Under the pieces are notes generated by a model, which saw only the letters and a list, made by a program, of their open reading frames with translations, searched no databases and was not told the origin of the DNA. From Modestobacter excelsi (lineage in GTDB: Bacteria; Actinomycetota; Actinomycetes; Mycobacteriales; Geodermatophilaceae), in contig NZ_SJEX01000022.1 of the NCBI RefSeq assembly GCF_005930495.1, positions 1 through 55,513 of the forward strand: a DNA stretch of 55,513 nt, given 5' to 3'. Positions 23,763 to 34,225 of the stretch are shown here, piece by piece (the stretch's first letter is position 1; each line of letters begins with the position of its first letter). Made by a program: the position numbers and the translations under genes.

Positions 23763-24913
23763 GCACGCTGGTCACCGGGATCGGCGAGCTGGTCACCAAC
23801 GACGAGGCCTTCGGCCCCGGTCCGCTGGGCACGGTCCCCGACGCCGCGCTCGTGGTCGCCGACGGGGTGGTGACCTGGGTGGGTCCGGCGACGAGCGCCC
23901 CCGACGCGGACAGGCTCGTCGACCTGGCCGGCCGCGCGGTCGTGCCCGGCTTCGTCGACAGCCACGCGCACCTGGTCTTCGCCGGCGACCGGGCCGCGGA
24001 GTTCGCCGCCCGGATGACCGGCGCCCGGTACGACGGCGGCGGGATCGCCTCGACGGTGGCGGCGACCCGGGCCGCGACCGACGAGCAGCTGCGGGCCCGG
24101 CTGGCTGCGCTGGTCGCGGAGATGCGCGCGCAGGGGACGACGACCGTGGAGGTCAAGAGCGGGTACGGGCTCACCGTCGCCGACGAGGCCCGCAGCCTGC
24201 GGCTGGCCGCGGAGGTCACCCCGGAGACGACGTTCCTCGGCGCGCACGTGGTCCCGCCCGGTGCCGACCGGGCCGACTACCTGGCGCTGGTCACCGGGCC
24301 GATGCTCACGGCCTGCGCGCCGCACGCCCGGTGGGCCGACGTCTTCTGCGAGCCGGCCTCGCCGCACGCCTTCGACGGCGACGAGGCCCGGGCCGTGCTG
24401 ACCGCCGGGCGGGCCGCCGGGCTGGGGCTGCGGGTGCACGCCAACCAGCTGTCCGCCGGCCCCGGCGTGCAGCTGGCGGTGGAGCTCGGTGCGGCCAGCG
24501 CCGACCACTGCACCCACCTCACCGGCGCCGACGTCGACGCGCTGGCCGGCGGGACGACGGTGGCGACGCTGCTGCCCGGCGTGGAGTTCTCCACCCGCTC
24601 GCCGTACCCGGACGCCCGGGCGCTGCTGGCCGCCGGGGTGACCGTCTCGCTGGCCACCGACTGCAACCCGGGAAGCTGCTTCACCTCGTCGATGGCGTTC
24701 TGCCTGGCGCTGGCCGTCCGGGAGATGGCGATGACCCCGGCCGAGGCGCTGTGGTCGGCGACCGCGGGCGGTGCGGCGGCGTTGCGGCGAGCCGACGTCG
24801 GGCGGCTCTCCCCGGGCGCACGGGCAGACCTGGCGGTGGTCGACGCGCCGTCCTGGCTGCACCTGGTCTACCGGCCCGGCGTCCCGCTGGTGCGCTCGCT
24901 CGAGGTCAGCTGA
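23759..24913 (+). CDS. hutI: Imidazolonepropionase
   Basis: The product has 384 residues. It hydrolyses 4-imidazolone-5-propionate to N-formimino-L-glutamate, the step between HutU and HutF. The metal site motif is [11 protein letters not shown]. Further signatures are [48 protein letters not shown] and [15 protein letters not shown], all characteristic of HutI. GTG 23759 lies within the hutF stop (GTGA). The gene closes the operon; its last 8 nt overlap the convergent DUF72 gene. Confidence 0.95.
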   Translation: MSTLVTGIGELVTNDEAFGPGPLGTVPDAALVVADGVVTWVGPATSAPDADRLVDLAGRAVVPGFVDSHAHLVFAGDRAAEFAARMTGARYDGGGIASTVAATRAATDEQLRARLAALVAEMRAQGTTTVEVKSGYGLTVADEARSLRLAAEVTPETTFLGAHVVPPGADRADYLALVTGPMLTACAPHARWADVFCEPASPHAFDGDEARAVLTAGRAAGLGLRVHANQLSAGPGVQLAVELGAASADHCTHLTGADVDALAGGTTVATLLPGVEFSTRSPYPDARALLAAGVTVSLATDCNPGSCFTSSMAFCLALAVREMAMTPAEALWSATAGGAAALRRADVGRLSPGARADLAVVDAPSWLHLVYRPGVPLVRSLEVS

Positions 24914-25631
24914 GCAGCCCGCGCAGCTCCTCGGCGTTGCGGACGGCGTGCCCGTACCCGTCGTTGTTGAAGTAGACGTACACGTCCCGGCCGGCGTCGG
25001 ACCACTCCCGCACCCGGTCGGCCCACCAGCGCAGGTCCGCGCTGGAGTACGAGCCGGCGTACAGGTGCGTGGGGTCCGGGCCGTGCATCCGCACGTACAC
25101 GAACGGTGCGGTGGCCCGCAGCACGCACGGCAGCCCGGCGCCGCTCATCACGGTGTAGGCGGCGCCGTGCCGCTCGAGGAGCGCGTACACCGCCTCGTCG
25201 TGCCAGCTGGGGTGCCGGAACTCGACCGCCACCCGCATCCAGCCGGGCAGCAGGCCGAGGAACCAGTCCAGCCGGGCGTCGTCCCGCTGGTGGCCGGGGT
25301 GCAGCTGGACCAGCAGCACGGCGCGCCGGTCGCCCAGCTCGTGCCAGCAGGCCACCAGCCGGTCGACCCACACCTCCGGCGCGTACAGCCGCTTGGCGTG
25401 GGTCAGCCCCCGTGGCGCCTTGACCGACAGGCCGAACCCCGGCGGCAGCCGGCGCCGCCAGCTCGCGAACGTCGCCGTCCGCGGCCAGCGGTAGAAGCTG
25501 GCGTTGAGCTCGACGGTGCCGAAGCGCCGCACGTAGTGCGCGAGCCGGTCCCGGGACGGCGTGCCCGGTGGGTACAGCACGCCGTCCCAGTGGTCGTAGC
25601 TCCAGCCCGACGTCCCGACGTGGACCGTCAT
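24906..25631 (-). CDS. DUF72 (YecE-like) protein
   Basis: This 241-residue TIM-barrel-like protein has the DUF72 pattern [48 protein letters not shown] (written here in part), [37 protein letters not shown] and the end [17 protein letters not shown]. The family is widespread with no firmly assigned reaction. It starts at ATG 25631, 12 nt after the stop of the multi-cold-shock gene, so the two may share a transcript. It overlaps the hutI stop tail to tail. Confidence 0.9.
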   Translation of the reverse strand: MTVHVGTSGWSYDHWDGVLYPPGTPSRDRLAHYVRRFGTVELNASFYRWPRTATFASWRRRLPPGFGLSVKAPRGLTHAKRLYAPEVWVDRLVACWHELGDRRAVLLVQLHPGHQRDDARLDWFLGLLPGWMRVAVEFRHPSWHDEAVYALLERHGAAYTVMSGAGLPCVLRATAPFVYVRMHGPDPTHLYAGSYSSADLRWWADRVREWSDAGRDVYVYFNNDGYGHAVRNAEELRGLLS

Positions 25632-25643
25632 GCGGCGCTCAGG

Positions 25644-26759
25644 TCAGAGCGGGTCCACCGAGTCGGCCTGCAGGCCCTTCTGGCCGGGGCTGGCGGTGTA
25701 CTCGACCCGCTGGCCCTCGTCCAGGCTGCGATAGCCACCCCGGTCGGCGATCGCCGAGTAGTGCACGAACACGTCGTCCCCGCCGTCGTCGGGCTCGATG
25801 AACCCGAAGCCCTTCTCGGCGTTGAAGAACCGGACGGTGCCCTGCCCACCACCGCCGCCACCACCGCGCGGTGCGCGCGGCGCGCGGTCCCGGTCGCGCG
25901 GGGCGCTCTGCCGGCGGTCGTCCCGGGCCGGGGGCCGGCCACCGCCACCACTGCCCAGCGGCTGCACCGAGTCGGCCTGCAGCCCGCGCTGACCCGGGCT
26001 CGCGGAGTACTCGACCCGCTGGCCCTCGTCCAGGCTGCGGTAGCCACCGTCGTCGACGATCGCGGAGAAGTGCACGAACACGTCGTCCCCGCCCTCGTCG
26101 GGCTCGATGAAGCCGAACCCCTTCTCGGCGTTGAAGAAGCGCACCGTGCCCTGCGAGCCGCCACCGCCGCGCGGAGCGCGGTCGTTCCCGCGGTCGCGCG
26201 GCGCGGACTGCCGGCGGTCGTCGCGGGCCGGCGACCGGCCCCCGCCACCGAGCGGCTGGACGGAGTCGGCCTGCAGCCCGCGCTGACCCGGGCTGGCGGT
26301 GAACTCGACCCGCTGGCCCTCGTCCAGGCTGCGGTAGCCGCCGTCGTCGGCGATCGCGGAGAAGTGGACGAAGACGTCGTCCCCGCCGTCGTCGGGCTCG
26401 ATGAACCCGAAGCCCTTCTCGGCGTTGAACCAGCGGACCGTGCCCTCGGACCCGCTCCCGCCGCCGCCCCGGCCGGCCCGCGGCGCGCGGACCTGCCGCG
26501 GGTCGTCGCGGTGCCCGCGCTCCTCGCGGGCCGGCGCGCGACCGCCGCCGCCACCGAGGGGCTGGATGGAGTCGGCCTGCGGGCCGCGGTCCCCCGGGCT
26601 GGCGGTGTACTCGACCCGCTGCCCCTCGTCGAGGCTGCGGTAGCCCCCGTCGTCGGCGATCGCGGAGAAGTGCGCGAACACGTCCTGCCCGCCGTCGTCG
26701 GGCTCGATGAACCCGAACCCCTTCTCCGCGTTGAACCACTTGACCGTGCCCTGGGGCAT
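25644..26759 (-). CDS. Four-domain tandem cold-shock protein
   Basis: From ATG 26759 (GGAG eight bases upstream) the product has 371 residues with four complete cold-shock domains at about 1-68, 105-170, 202-268 and 305-371. Each begins [18 protein letters not shown] or a close variant (RNP1 KGFGFI) and contains DVFVHFSAI or variants (RNP2). The domains end in ADS(V/I)QPL. They are joined by 30-36 residue linkers rich in Gly, Arg, Asp and Pro (for example [14 protein letters not shown]), resembling RGG-type RNA-binding tails. Ordinary bacterial cold-shock proteins are single domains of about 67 residues. It probably binds several RNA or ssDNA sites at once. The domains are near-identical at DNA level with spacings of 306, 294 and 309 nt. 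Confidence 0.92.
   Translation of the reverse strand: MPQGTVKWFNAEKGFGFIEPDDGGQDVFAHFSAIADDGGYRSLDEGQRVEYTASPGDRGPQADSIQPLGGGGGRAPAREERGHRDDPRQVRAPRAGRGGGGSGSEGTVRWFNAEKGFGFIEPDDGGDDVFVHFSAIADDGGYRSLDEGQRVEFTASPGQRGLQADSVQPLGGGGRSPARDDRRQSAPRDRGNDRAPRGGGGSQGTVRFFNAEKGFGFIEPDEGGDDVFVHFSAIVDDGGYRSLDEGQRVEYSASPGQRGLQADSVQPLGSGGGGRPPARDDRRQSAPRDRDRAPRAPRGGGGGGGQGTVRFFNAEKGFGFIEPDDGGDDVFVHYSAIADRGGYRSLDEGQRVEYTASPGQKGLQADSVDPL
25644..26759. repeat. Four imperfect tandem DNA repeats of about 300 bp
   Basis: Each cold-shock unit repeats at the nucleotide level (for instance GGGCTCGATGAACCCGAA recurs with few changes near 25791, 26099, 26397 and 26699), with variable Gly/Arg linkers between units. 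The repeats could recombine and change domain number. Confidence 0.85.
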
Positions 26760-26858
26760 CCTGCGACTCCTGCACATCTCGACGTCCTCGGCCCCGTGCC
26801 GGAGCCGATGGCACCCATTGTCCCAGCCTCCTGCCCGTCCGTGCCGGGCGGCGGCCGA

Positions 26859-28740
<1,882 letters not shown>

Positions 28741-28757
28741 CGATCTGGCAGGAACGG

Positions 28758-28776
28758 CGCGGTGGACGCCACCGCG
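28758..28776. terminator. Hairpin after hppD
   Basis: CGCGGTGG, loop ACG, CCACCGCG: an 8-bp perfect stem 17 nt after the hppD stop codon. There is no T-tract. Confidence 0.6.
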
Positions 28777-28815
28777 GCCATGGACGCCGACCGGCCGGAC
28801 GGCCAGGCTCGGGGC

Positions 28816-28980
28816 ATGACCGACAGACTCTCCCGGCTGCTCCGCACGCAGGAGCAGCTCTGGGACCGCTACCTCACCAGTTTCGGGACGTCCGGCCGCG
28901 AGGCCCGGGCTGCGCTGGGCGAGCCCCCGCTGCGCTGGAGCGGCGGACGGCTGCGCGGGTGCGTGCTGCCGCCGTCCTGA
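28816..28980 (+). CDS. Small hypothetical protein (54 aa)
   Basis: Starting at ATG 28816 the product is MTDRLSRLLRTQEQLWDRYL followed by a Gly/Arg/Leu segment ending RWSGGRLRGCVLPPS. It has an amphipathic N-terminal helix and a possible beta-hairpin at the end. The frame is open further upstream, but that part runs through the hppD hairpin and reads as Asp/Ala shadow. CTCGGGG before the ATG is a weak ribosome site. It ends one base before the convergent amidase gene. I do not recognise the family; it is a plausible small gene, not a secure one. Confidence 0.45.
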   Translation: MTDRLSRLLRTQEQLWDRYLTSFGTSGREARAALGEPPLRWSGGRLRGCVLPPS

Positions 28981-29754
28981 TCAGCTCCGTCGGTCGGCCA
29001 GGCCCCGTCGATCTTTCAAGAACTGGAACCGGTCCCGGGTGGCGGCGACCTCGGCCGGGTCGACGTCGGCGATCACGATGGTCTCCACGCCCGACGCGGT
29101 GGCCAGCAGCTCCCCCATCGGGTCGATGATGCGGCTGTCCCCGGTGTGCTCGGTGCCGTCGCCGGCGGTGCCCACCCGGTTGCAGCCGACCACGTACGCC
29201 TGGTTCTCGATGGCCCGGGCCTGCAGCAGCGTCGTCCAGTGGTGCCGGCGCGCGCTGGGCCAGTTGGCCGGCACCAGGAAGACGTCGGTGTCCGGTCCGG
29301 TCTGCCAGAAGATGTCGGCGAAGCGCAGGTCGTAGCAGATGAACGGGGTGACCCGCAGGTCGCCGACCTGCACGGTCACCGGCCCCTCGCCGGAGCGGAA
29401 GCGGTCCCGCTCGGAGGCGAAGGGGTGCAGCTTGCGGTAGCGGTGGGTGCTGCCGTCGGGTCCGGCGAGGACGAAGGAGTTGTAGGGCAGTTCCTCGCCG
29501 TCGGCGACCTCCGGGCAGGTGCCGGCCACCCACACGTCGTGCTCCTTCGCCTGGGCGGCGAGGAACTGCGAGGACGGACCGCCCTCGGGCTCACCGATGC
29601 CCGGGGTCATCGAGAAGCCGGTGGAGAAGGTCTCGGTGAGCAGCACCAGCTCCGCGCCGGCGCCCACCGCCCGGGCCACCTGCGGGGCCAGCCGGGCGAC
29701 GTTGGCTTCCCGGTCCTCCCAGACGATGTCGTGCTGGACGGCGGCGATCTTCAA
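28981..29754 (-). CDS. Carbon-nitrogen hydrolase, probable omega-amidase
   Basis: This 257-residue nitrilase-superfamily amidase has the Glu-Lys-Cys triad: Glu41 in LLTETFSTGF, Lys108 in YRKLHPF, Cys140 in FICYDLRF. The start is the rare codon TTG at 29754, well supported by AGGAGG five bases upstream and by a 4-nt overlap with the preceding aminotransferase stop (TTGA). Enzymes with the ETFSTGF and CYDLRFP-like blocks hydrolyse alpha-ketoglutaramate or alpha-ketosuccinamate. Coupling to an aminotransferase fits the glutamine transaminase/omega-amidase pathway, in which the amidase makes transamination irreversible. Substrate is inferred from family and context. Confidence 0.9.
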   Translation of the reverse strand: MKIAAVQHDIVWEDREANVARLAPQVARAVGAGAELVLLTETFSTGFSMTPGIGEPEGGPSSQFLAAQAKEHDVWVAGTCPEVADGEELPYNSFVLAGPDGSTHRYRKLHPFASERDRFRSGEGPVTVQVGDLRVTPFICYDLRFADIFWQTGPDTDVFLVPANWPSARRHHWTTLLQARAIENQAYVVGCNRVGTAGDGTEHTGDSRIIDPMGELLATASGVETIVIADVDPAEVAATRDRFQFLKDRRGLADRRS

Positions 29755-30953
29755 CGCATCCTCCTCAACCGGGCCACGGCCTCGCCGAGGACCTCCTCAC
29801 GCTTGCAGAACGCGAACCGCACCAGGGGCCGGCCCATCGCGGCGTGCTCCGGGGCGTAGAACACCTCGGTCGGGACGGCGACCACCCCGGCCCGGTCGGG
29901 CAGCGACCGGCAGAACGCCCAGCCGTCGCCGTCGGGCTGCACCGGCCGGACATCGACGGTCGCGAAGTAGGTGGCCTGCGGGCTGATGACCGGCAGCCCC
30001 GCCTCGGCCAGCCCGGTGACCAGCAGGTCGCGGTGCTGCTCCAGGTCGTGCGCGACGTGCCGGAAGTACTCGTCGGGCAGCCGCAGCCCGGCCGCGATCG
30101 CCGGCTGGAAGGGCCCGCCGTTGACGTAGGTGAGGAACTGCTTGGCGGTGCGGACGGCGGCCACCAGCGGTGCCGGGCCGCAGACCCAGCCGGTCTTCCA
30201 GCCGGTGGTGTTGAACGTCTTGCCACCGCTGCTGACCACCAGCGTGCGCTCCCGCATCCCCGGCAACGTGGCCGGTGAGACGTGCTCGGCGCCGGTGAAG
30301 ACCAGGTGTTCGTACACCTCGTCGGTCAGCACCAGCAGGTCGGCGGCCTGCGCCACGTCGGCCAGCACCGCCAGCTCAGCGGCGGTGAAGACCTTGCCGG
30401 TCGGGTTGTGCGGCGTGTTGAGCAGCAGCAGCCGGGCCCGCGGGCCGACCGCCGCCTGCAGGTCGGCCTCGTCGAAGGTCCACGGCTCGGTGGACACCTC
30501 GCCCGAGGCGACCGGCGGCGGGCGCAGCGGCACCGGGCGGAGCACGCCACCGGCCATGGCGACCGCGGCGGCGTAGCTGTCGTACATCGGCTCGAACAGC
30601 ACGACCTCGTCACCGGGCTCGAGCAGCGCGATGAGCGCGGCGGTCAGCGCCTCGGTTGCCCCCGCCGTCACCAGCACCTCGTCGGCCGGGTCGTAGCTCA
30701 GCCCGCGGAAGCGCTGCTGGTGCTCCGCGACGGCGGTGCGCAGGTCGAGCTGGCCGGGGCCCGGCGGGTACTGGTCGTGGGCGGTGCCGATCGCCGCGCG
30801 GGCGACGTCGAGCACCGCGGCGGGGCCGGGTTCGTCGGGGAAGCCCTGCCCGAGGTTGATCGAACCGGTGGTCACCGCCAGGGCGCTCATCTCGGCGAAG
30901 ACCGTCGTCCCGAAGCCCTGCAGGCGGCTGGACAGGTACGGCGCGCGGGTCAC
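29751..30953 (-). CDS. PLP-dependent class I/II aminotransferase (glutamine transaminase K/YbdL-like)
   Basis: The product has 400 residues and is a fold-type I aminotransferase. The PLP lysine is Lys245 in VVSSGGKTFNTTGWKTGW. Other conserved blocks are INLGQGFPDEP, AGATEALTAALIAL, FEPMYDSYAAAVAMAGG, LLLNTPHNPTGKVFT, VLTDEVYEHLVF, and the C-terminal VRFAFCKREEVLGEA. These match the kynurenine/glutamine-transaminase K and methionine aminotransferase group. The start is GTG 30953, with a -10-like CAGGAT six bases upstream and no ribosome site, so the transcript may be leaderless. It is coupled to the downstream omega-amidase. Confidence 0.92.
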   Translation of the reverse strand: MTRAPYLSSRLQGFGTTVFAEMSALAVTTGSINLGQGFPDEPGPAAVLDVARAAIGTAHDQYPPGPGQLDLRTAVAEHQQRFRGLSYDPADEVLVTAGATEALTAALIALLEPGDEVVLFEPMYDSYAAAVAMAGGVLRPVPLRPPPVASGEVSTEPWTFDEADLQAAVGPRARLLLLNTPHNPTGKVFTAAELAVLADVAQAADLLVLTDEVYEHLVFTGAEHVSPATLPGMRERTLVVSSGGKTFNTTGWKTGWVCGPAPLVAAVRTAKQFLTYVNGGPFQPAIAAGLRLPDEYFRHVAHDLEQHRDLLVTGLAEAGLPVISPQATYFATVDVRPVQPDGDGWAFCRSLPDRAGVVAVPTEVFYAPEHAAMGRPLVRFAFCKREEVLGEAVARLRRMR

Positions 30954-30959
30954 GCCGAC

Positions 30960-30965
30960 ATCCTG
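30960..30965 (-). promoter_or_regulatory. -10 element CAGGAT for a leaderless aminotransferase transcript
   Basis: On the minus strand CAGGAT precedes the GTG by exactly 6 nt and no Shine-Dalgarno is present. Confidence 0.4.
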
Positions 30966-31010
30966 CCGTCTCCCGTGCCCGCCACGGCGTCCGGGCGGGC
31001 GTCCGGACGC

Positions 31011-32222
31011 TCAGACCGCGTCGACCTCGAGGTCGCCGGTCGCCCGCTGCACGGTGCCGACGACGATCACCGCGACCAGCAGGGCCGCCAGCGCCCCGAC
31101 GACCACCACCGCCGGCAGGTCGAGCACGAGGTCCAGCGCGGCGAGCGCCGCGGCCAGCACCGGCCACCACCACCCGTGGCTGCCACCGGTCGCCATCCCG
31201 CTGTTCCGCACGCTGACCGACGTCAGGTACAGCGCCACCCCACCGGCGAGCAGCACCCGGGTGCCCAGCGGCACGTCGCCCTGCCCGCTCTCCAGCACGG
31301 CCAACTGGATCCCCGCACCGATCCCGGCGAGGGCGAGGGCGACGGGCAGCTGCCCGAAGACGTACACGTCGTGGGCCCGCTCGCTGCGCTCGCCCCCCGC
31401 CTCGGCCAGCAGCCGCCTGGCGCCGGCGCCGGCCAGGTCGAAGTGGCTCCACCACAACCCGGCGGCGAGCAGGAACGACACCGCGCCCACGGCCACCGCC
31501 TCGGCCGTCCAGTGCGCCTCGTACAGACCGTGCGCCACCGCGGCGACGGACTCGCCGAGCACCAGGATGACGAACAGCGCGAACCGCTCGGGCAGGTGCT
31601 CCATGTGCAGCGGGACCCCGGCCGACGCCGCCGTGGCCCGCAGCGGCGCGACGACCTCCACGGCGACGGCCAGCCCCCAGAGGACGAAGCAGACCGGCAC
31701 GGGCACGACGATGGACACCGCCCACAGCACGGCGCCGACGGTGAAGGCCACCAGGTAGGTGCGGGCCAGCGGCCGCGCCTCCTCGACGTGCCGGTGCACG
31801 CGGCCGTACTGCAGCAGCAGCACCACCCGCAGCAGCACCTGGCAGCCGGCGAAGAGGGCCGGCCGCCCGCCGGTGGCCTCCGACGCCGTGGCGGCCAGCC
31901 CGACCACCGCGGCCATGCTCGCCAGCTTGAGCAACCGGAAGACGACGTCGTCGTGGTCGAAGCGGTTGGCGTACAGCGTGGAGCTGACCCAGGCCCACCA
32001 GACGGTGGCGAACAGGCCGGCGAAGACCGCCACCCCGTGCGCGGACACGTCCTCGCGGAGGGCGCCGGCCAGCTCGGCGACGACGAGGACGAAGGCCAGG
32101 TCGAAGAACAGCTCCAACCGGGACGCCGTCCGGTCCTCACCGGTGGTCAGGCTCGGTGGCCGCACCAGCCCGGCGGAGCGCACCGCGCGGAGGGACCTGC
32201 GGACAGCGCCCGGGTCGGCCAT
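31011..32222 (-). CDS. Low temperature requirement protein A (LtrA)
   Basis: This 403-residue integral membrane protein has about ten to twelve hydrophobic helices. The LtrA family start is recognisable: ASRLELFFDLAFVLVVAELAG, followed by FDHDDVVFRLLKLASMAAVVG and LLRVVLLLQYGRVHRHV. The conserved mid-protein motif is HLPERFALFVILVLGESV. The C-terminal third carries SERAHDVYVFGQLPVALALAG. LtrA was named in Listeria for growth in the cold; its biochemical role is unknown. It starts at ATG 32222, with GGGAG close upstream, and stands alone between the NmrA-like gene and the aminotransferase. Confidence 0.93.
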   Translation of the reverse strand: MADPGAVRRSLRAVRSAGLVRPPSLTTGEDRTASRLELFFDLAFVLVVAELAGALREDVSAHGVAVFAGLFATVWWAWVSSTLYANRFDHDDVVFRLLKLASMAAVVGLAATASEATGGRPALFAGCQVLLRVVLLLQYGRVHRHVEEARPLARTYLVAFTVGAVLWAVSIVVPVPVCFVLWGLAVAVEVVAPLRATAASAGVPLHMEHLPERFALFVILVLGESVAAVAHGLYEAHWTAEAVAVGAVSFLLAAGLWWSHFDLAGAGARRLLAEAGGERSERAHDVYVFGQLPVALALAGIGAGIQLAVLESGQGDVPLGTRVLLAGGVALYLTSVSVRNSGMATGGSHGWWWPVLAAALAALDLVLDLPAVVVVGALAALLVAVIVVGTVQRATGDLEVDAV

Positions 32223-32231
32223 CTCCCTGCC

Positions 32232-33089
32232 CTACCCCCGCGGGGCCTCCCTCACCACCTCGGCGAGCGTCCGGGCCGGGTGCCCGGTCAGCTCGGGCAC
32301 GGCCGCGCTGACGGTCGCGAGCTCCCCCGCGGCGATCGCGGTGTAGGTGGAGACCCAGGCGTCGACCTGCCAGTCGGGCGCGCCGTAGGAGGCCCGCGAG
32401 GCACGGGCCTCCTCGAGGGTCTCCGGCTGGTACCGGACCTCCCGCCCGGTGACCGCGGTGATCGTCGCCGCGGCCTCGGCGAGGGTCAGCGCCGCGGGGC
32501 CGGTGAGATCGTAGGTCGCCCCGGCGTGCGGCGCCGGGTCGCGCAGCACGGCGACGGCGGCGTCGGCGATGTCGTCCTGGGCGACCGCCGCGACCCGCCC
32601 CTCGCCCGCCGGGCCGCGGATCACCCCGTCCGCGCCGACCAGCTGGGGGAGGAAGTCGGCGTAGAGGGAGTCCCGCAGGAACGTCGCGCGCAGGCCACGC
32701 GCACGGATGTGCTCCTCGGTGGCCCAGTGGTCGCGGGCCAGCGTGAACGTCGCGTCGGGTGCGGCACCCTGGAAGGAGACGTAGACCAGGTGCTCGACGC
32801 CGGCGGCGGCCGCCGCGTCGACGAAGGTGCGGTGCTGCCCGAGCCGGTCGGGGTGCTCGGCAGCCGACACCATCAGCACGACCGGGCTCCCGGCCAGGGC
32901 CGCACGCACCGCTGCCCCGTCGTCGTAGGAGGCGACCGCCACGGTGCTGCCCGGCAGCTCCGGCGCCCGCGCCGGGTCGCGGACCACGAGCCGCTGGGGC
33001 ACTCCGGCCGCGGCGAGCCGGCGGGCGATGCGCCTGCCGAGCTGCCCGGACGAGCCGGTGACGGTGAGGGGAGGAGGGAGGGACGTCAC
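32232..33089 (-). CDS. NmrA-like NAD(P)-binding protein (quinone reductase/SDR-a type)
   Basis: The product has 285 residues. The dinucleotide motif is at the N-terminus (LTVTGSSGQLGRRIARRL). LMVSAAEHPDRLGQHRTFVDAA and LVYVSFQGAAPDATFTLARDHWATEEHIRARG follow, typical of QOR2/NmrA-type atypical SDRs that lack a classic YxxxK pair. The C-terminus (WQVDAWVSTYTAIAAGELATVS, TGHPARTLAEVV) is also family-like. Such proteins are NADPH-dependent quinone reductases or redox sensors. GTG 33089 has GAGGA seven bases upstream. It is divergent from the PfkB kinase gene with a 75-bp gap. Confidence 0.88.
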   Translation of the reverse strand: MTSLPPPLTVTGSSGQLGRRIARRLAAAGVPQRLVVRDPARAPELPGSTVAVASYDDGAAVRAALAGSPVVLMVSAAEHPDRLGQHRTFVDAAAAAGVEHLVYVSFQGAAPDATFTLARDHWATEEHIRARGLRATFLRDSLYADFLPQLVGADGVIRGPAGEGRVAAVAQDDIADAAVAVLRDPAPHAGATYDLTGPAALTLAEAAATITAVTGREVRYQPETLEEARASRASYGAPDWQVDAWVSTYTAIAAGELATVSAAVPELTGHPARTLAEVVREAPRG

Positions 33090-33152
33090 GGTGCGATCCT
33101 CGTCGATCGCGCGGCCGGGCACGATCGGCCGACGCACCGGCTCCCTTCCTGG

Positions 33153-33158
33153 CAGGCT
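33153..33158 (+). promoter_or_regulatory. -10 element CAGGCT for a leaderless pfkB-type transcript
   Basis: CAGGCT lies 6 nt before the GTG of the sugar kinase. No ribosome binding site is visible. Confidence 0.4.
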
Positions 33159-33164
33159 CACGGT

Positions 33165-34196
33165 GTGGTCACCCCGACGTCGAGCAGCACCTCTCCGGCC
33201 GACCCGTCCCCCGCCGTCCTCACCGTGCTGGGCGAGCTGGTCGTCGACCTCATCCCCGACCGGTCGGCCGACGCCGGCCCGGAGGGGACCGCGCCGCGGT
33301 TCGTCGCCCGGCCCGGCGGCAACGCGCTCAACGTCGCCGTGGCAGCCGGCCGGCTCGGCCAGCCGGTGCGACTGATGGCCCGGTTCGGTCGCGGGCCGCT
33401 GGCGGGCAACCTGCGCCGGCACGCCGAGCTGTCCGGCGTCGACCTCGACGGCGCGGTGGACTCCACCGACCCGGTCAGCCTCGCCGTCGTCGGGCTGGCC
33501 CCGGACGGCTCCGCCGACTACGGGTTCCACGTCCTCGGCGCGGCCGACTGGCAGTGGACCGACGCCGAGCTGGAGGCCGGGTGGTCGGCCGACTCCCGGG
33601 CGGTGCACGTCGGGTCGATCTCCAGCTGGACGGCGCCGGGCTGCGAGCCGATCGCCGCCCTGGTCGAGCGGCTGCGGGCCGGTGGGACGGCGCTGGTCAG
33701 CGTCGACCCCAACATCCGGCCGATGCTCGCCGAGGGGTTCGGCAACACCGCCGCCGACGTCCGCCGCCGGCTCGACCGGCTGGTCGCCACCGCCGACGTG
33801 GTGAAGGTCAGCGCCGAGGACCTCGCCTGGCTGGAGCCGGGGACCACCGACCTCGACGACGCGGCCCGCCGCTGGGCCGAGCGCGGACCCGCCGTGGTGC
33901 TCCTCACCGACGGCGGCGCACCCCTGCGGGTGGCCCGCCCCGGGGGCCGGCTGCGGCACCTGACCCCACCGGCCGTGCAGATCGTGGACACCGTGGGGGC
34001 CGGCGACTCGCTGGCCGCCGGCTTCCTCTCCGGCCTGCTCCGGTCCGGCGTCACCGACCGCGCCGCGCTCGAGCAGCTGACCGACGAGGCACTCGAGCCG
34101 ATCGTGGCGGAGGCCGCCCTGGTCGCCGCGCTGGCCTGCACCCGGGTCGGCGCCGACCCGCCGACCCGCGCCGAGGTGGACGCCGCCCGCAGCTGA
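33165..34196 (+). CDS. PfkB-family carbohydrate kinase (fructokinase-like)
   Basis: The product is a 343-residue ribokinase/PfkB kinase. The sugar-binding half has VLGELVVDLIPD, FVARPGGNALNVAVAAGRLG and ARFGRGPLAG. SVDPNIRP and VVKVSAEDLAWL follow. The C-terminal signature DTVGAGDSLAAGFLSGLL contains the anion hole and catalytic Asp. The first 17 residues are Ser/Thr/Pro-rich and variable. Bacterial relatives phosphorylate fructose, 2-keto-3-deoxygluconate or nucleosides; the pattern is closest to fructokinases, but substrate cannot be fixed. The GTG start seems leaderless. Confidence 0.88.
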   Translation: MVTPTSSSTSPADPSPAVLTVLGELVVDLIPDRSADAGPEGTAPRFVARPGGNALNVAVAAGRLGQPVRLMARFGRGPLAGNLRRHAELSGVDLDGAVDSTDPVSLAVVGLAPDGSADYGFHVLGAADWQWTDAELEAGWSADSRAVHVGSISSWTAPGCEPIAALVERLRAGGTALVSVDPNIRPMLAEGFGNTAADVRRRLDRLVATADVVKVSAEDLAWLEPGTTDLDDAARRWAERGPAVVLLTDGGAPLRVARPGGRLRHLTPPAVQIVDTVGAGDSLAAGFLSGLLRSGVTDRAALEQLTDEALEPIVAEAALVAALACTRVGADPPTRAEVDAARS

Positions 34197-34225
34197 GCAG
34201 GTCAGCGGGTCAGCAGGTCAGCGGG
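34196..34225. repeat. 14-bp direct repeat at a gene end
   Basis: AGCAGGTCAGCGGG occurs at 34196-34209 and 34212-34225 (16-bp period), just after the kinase stop; the second copy includes the stop codon of the convergent hydrolase. It looks like a local duplication and leaves several stops stacked after the hydrolase reading frame. Confidence 0.8.

Noticed and set aside
25644-26759. CRISPR-like regular repeats
   Set aside because: Spacing is about 300 bp and the repeats encode cold-shock domains; there are no short spacers and no cas genes.
30282-34196. A 1304-codon open plus-strand frame
   Set aside because: Only the last 343 codons (PfkB kinase) are real. The upstream part is antisense to the aminotransferase, LtrA and NmrA-like genes and has shadow composition.
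34196-34225. Tandem direct repeat as a mobile element or attachment site
   Set aside because: It is only two 14-bp copies at a convergent gene end, without integrase, inverted repeats or composition change.
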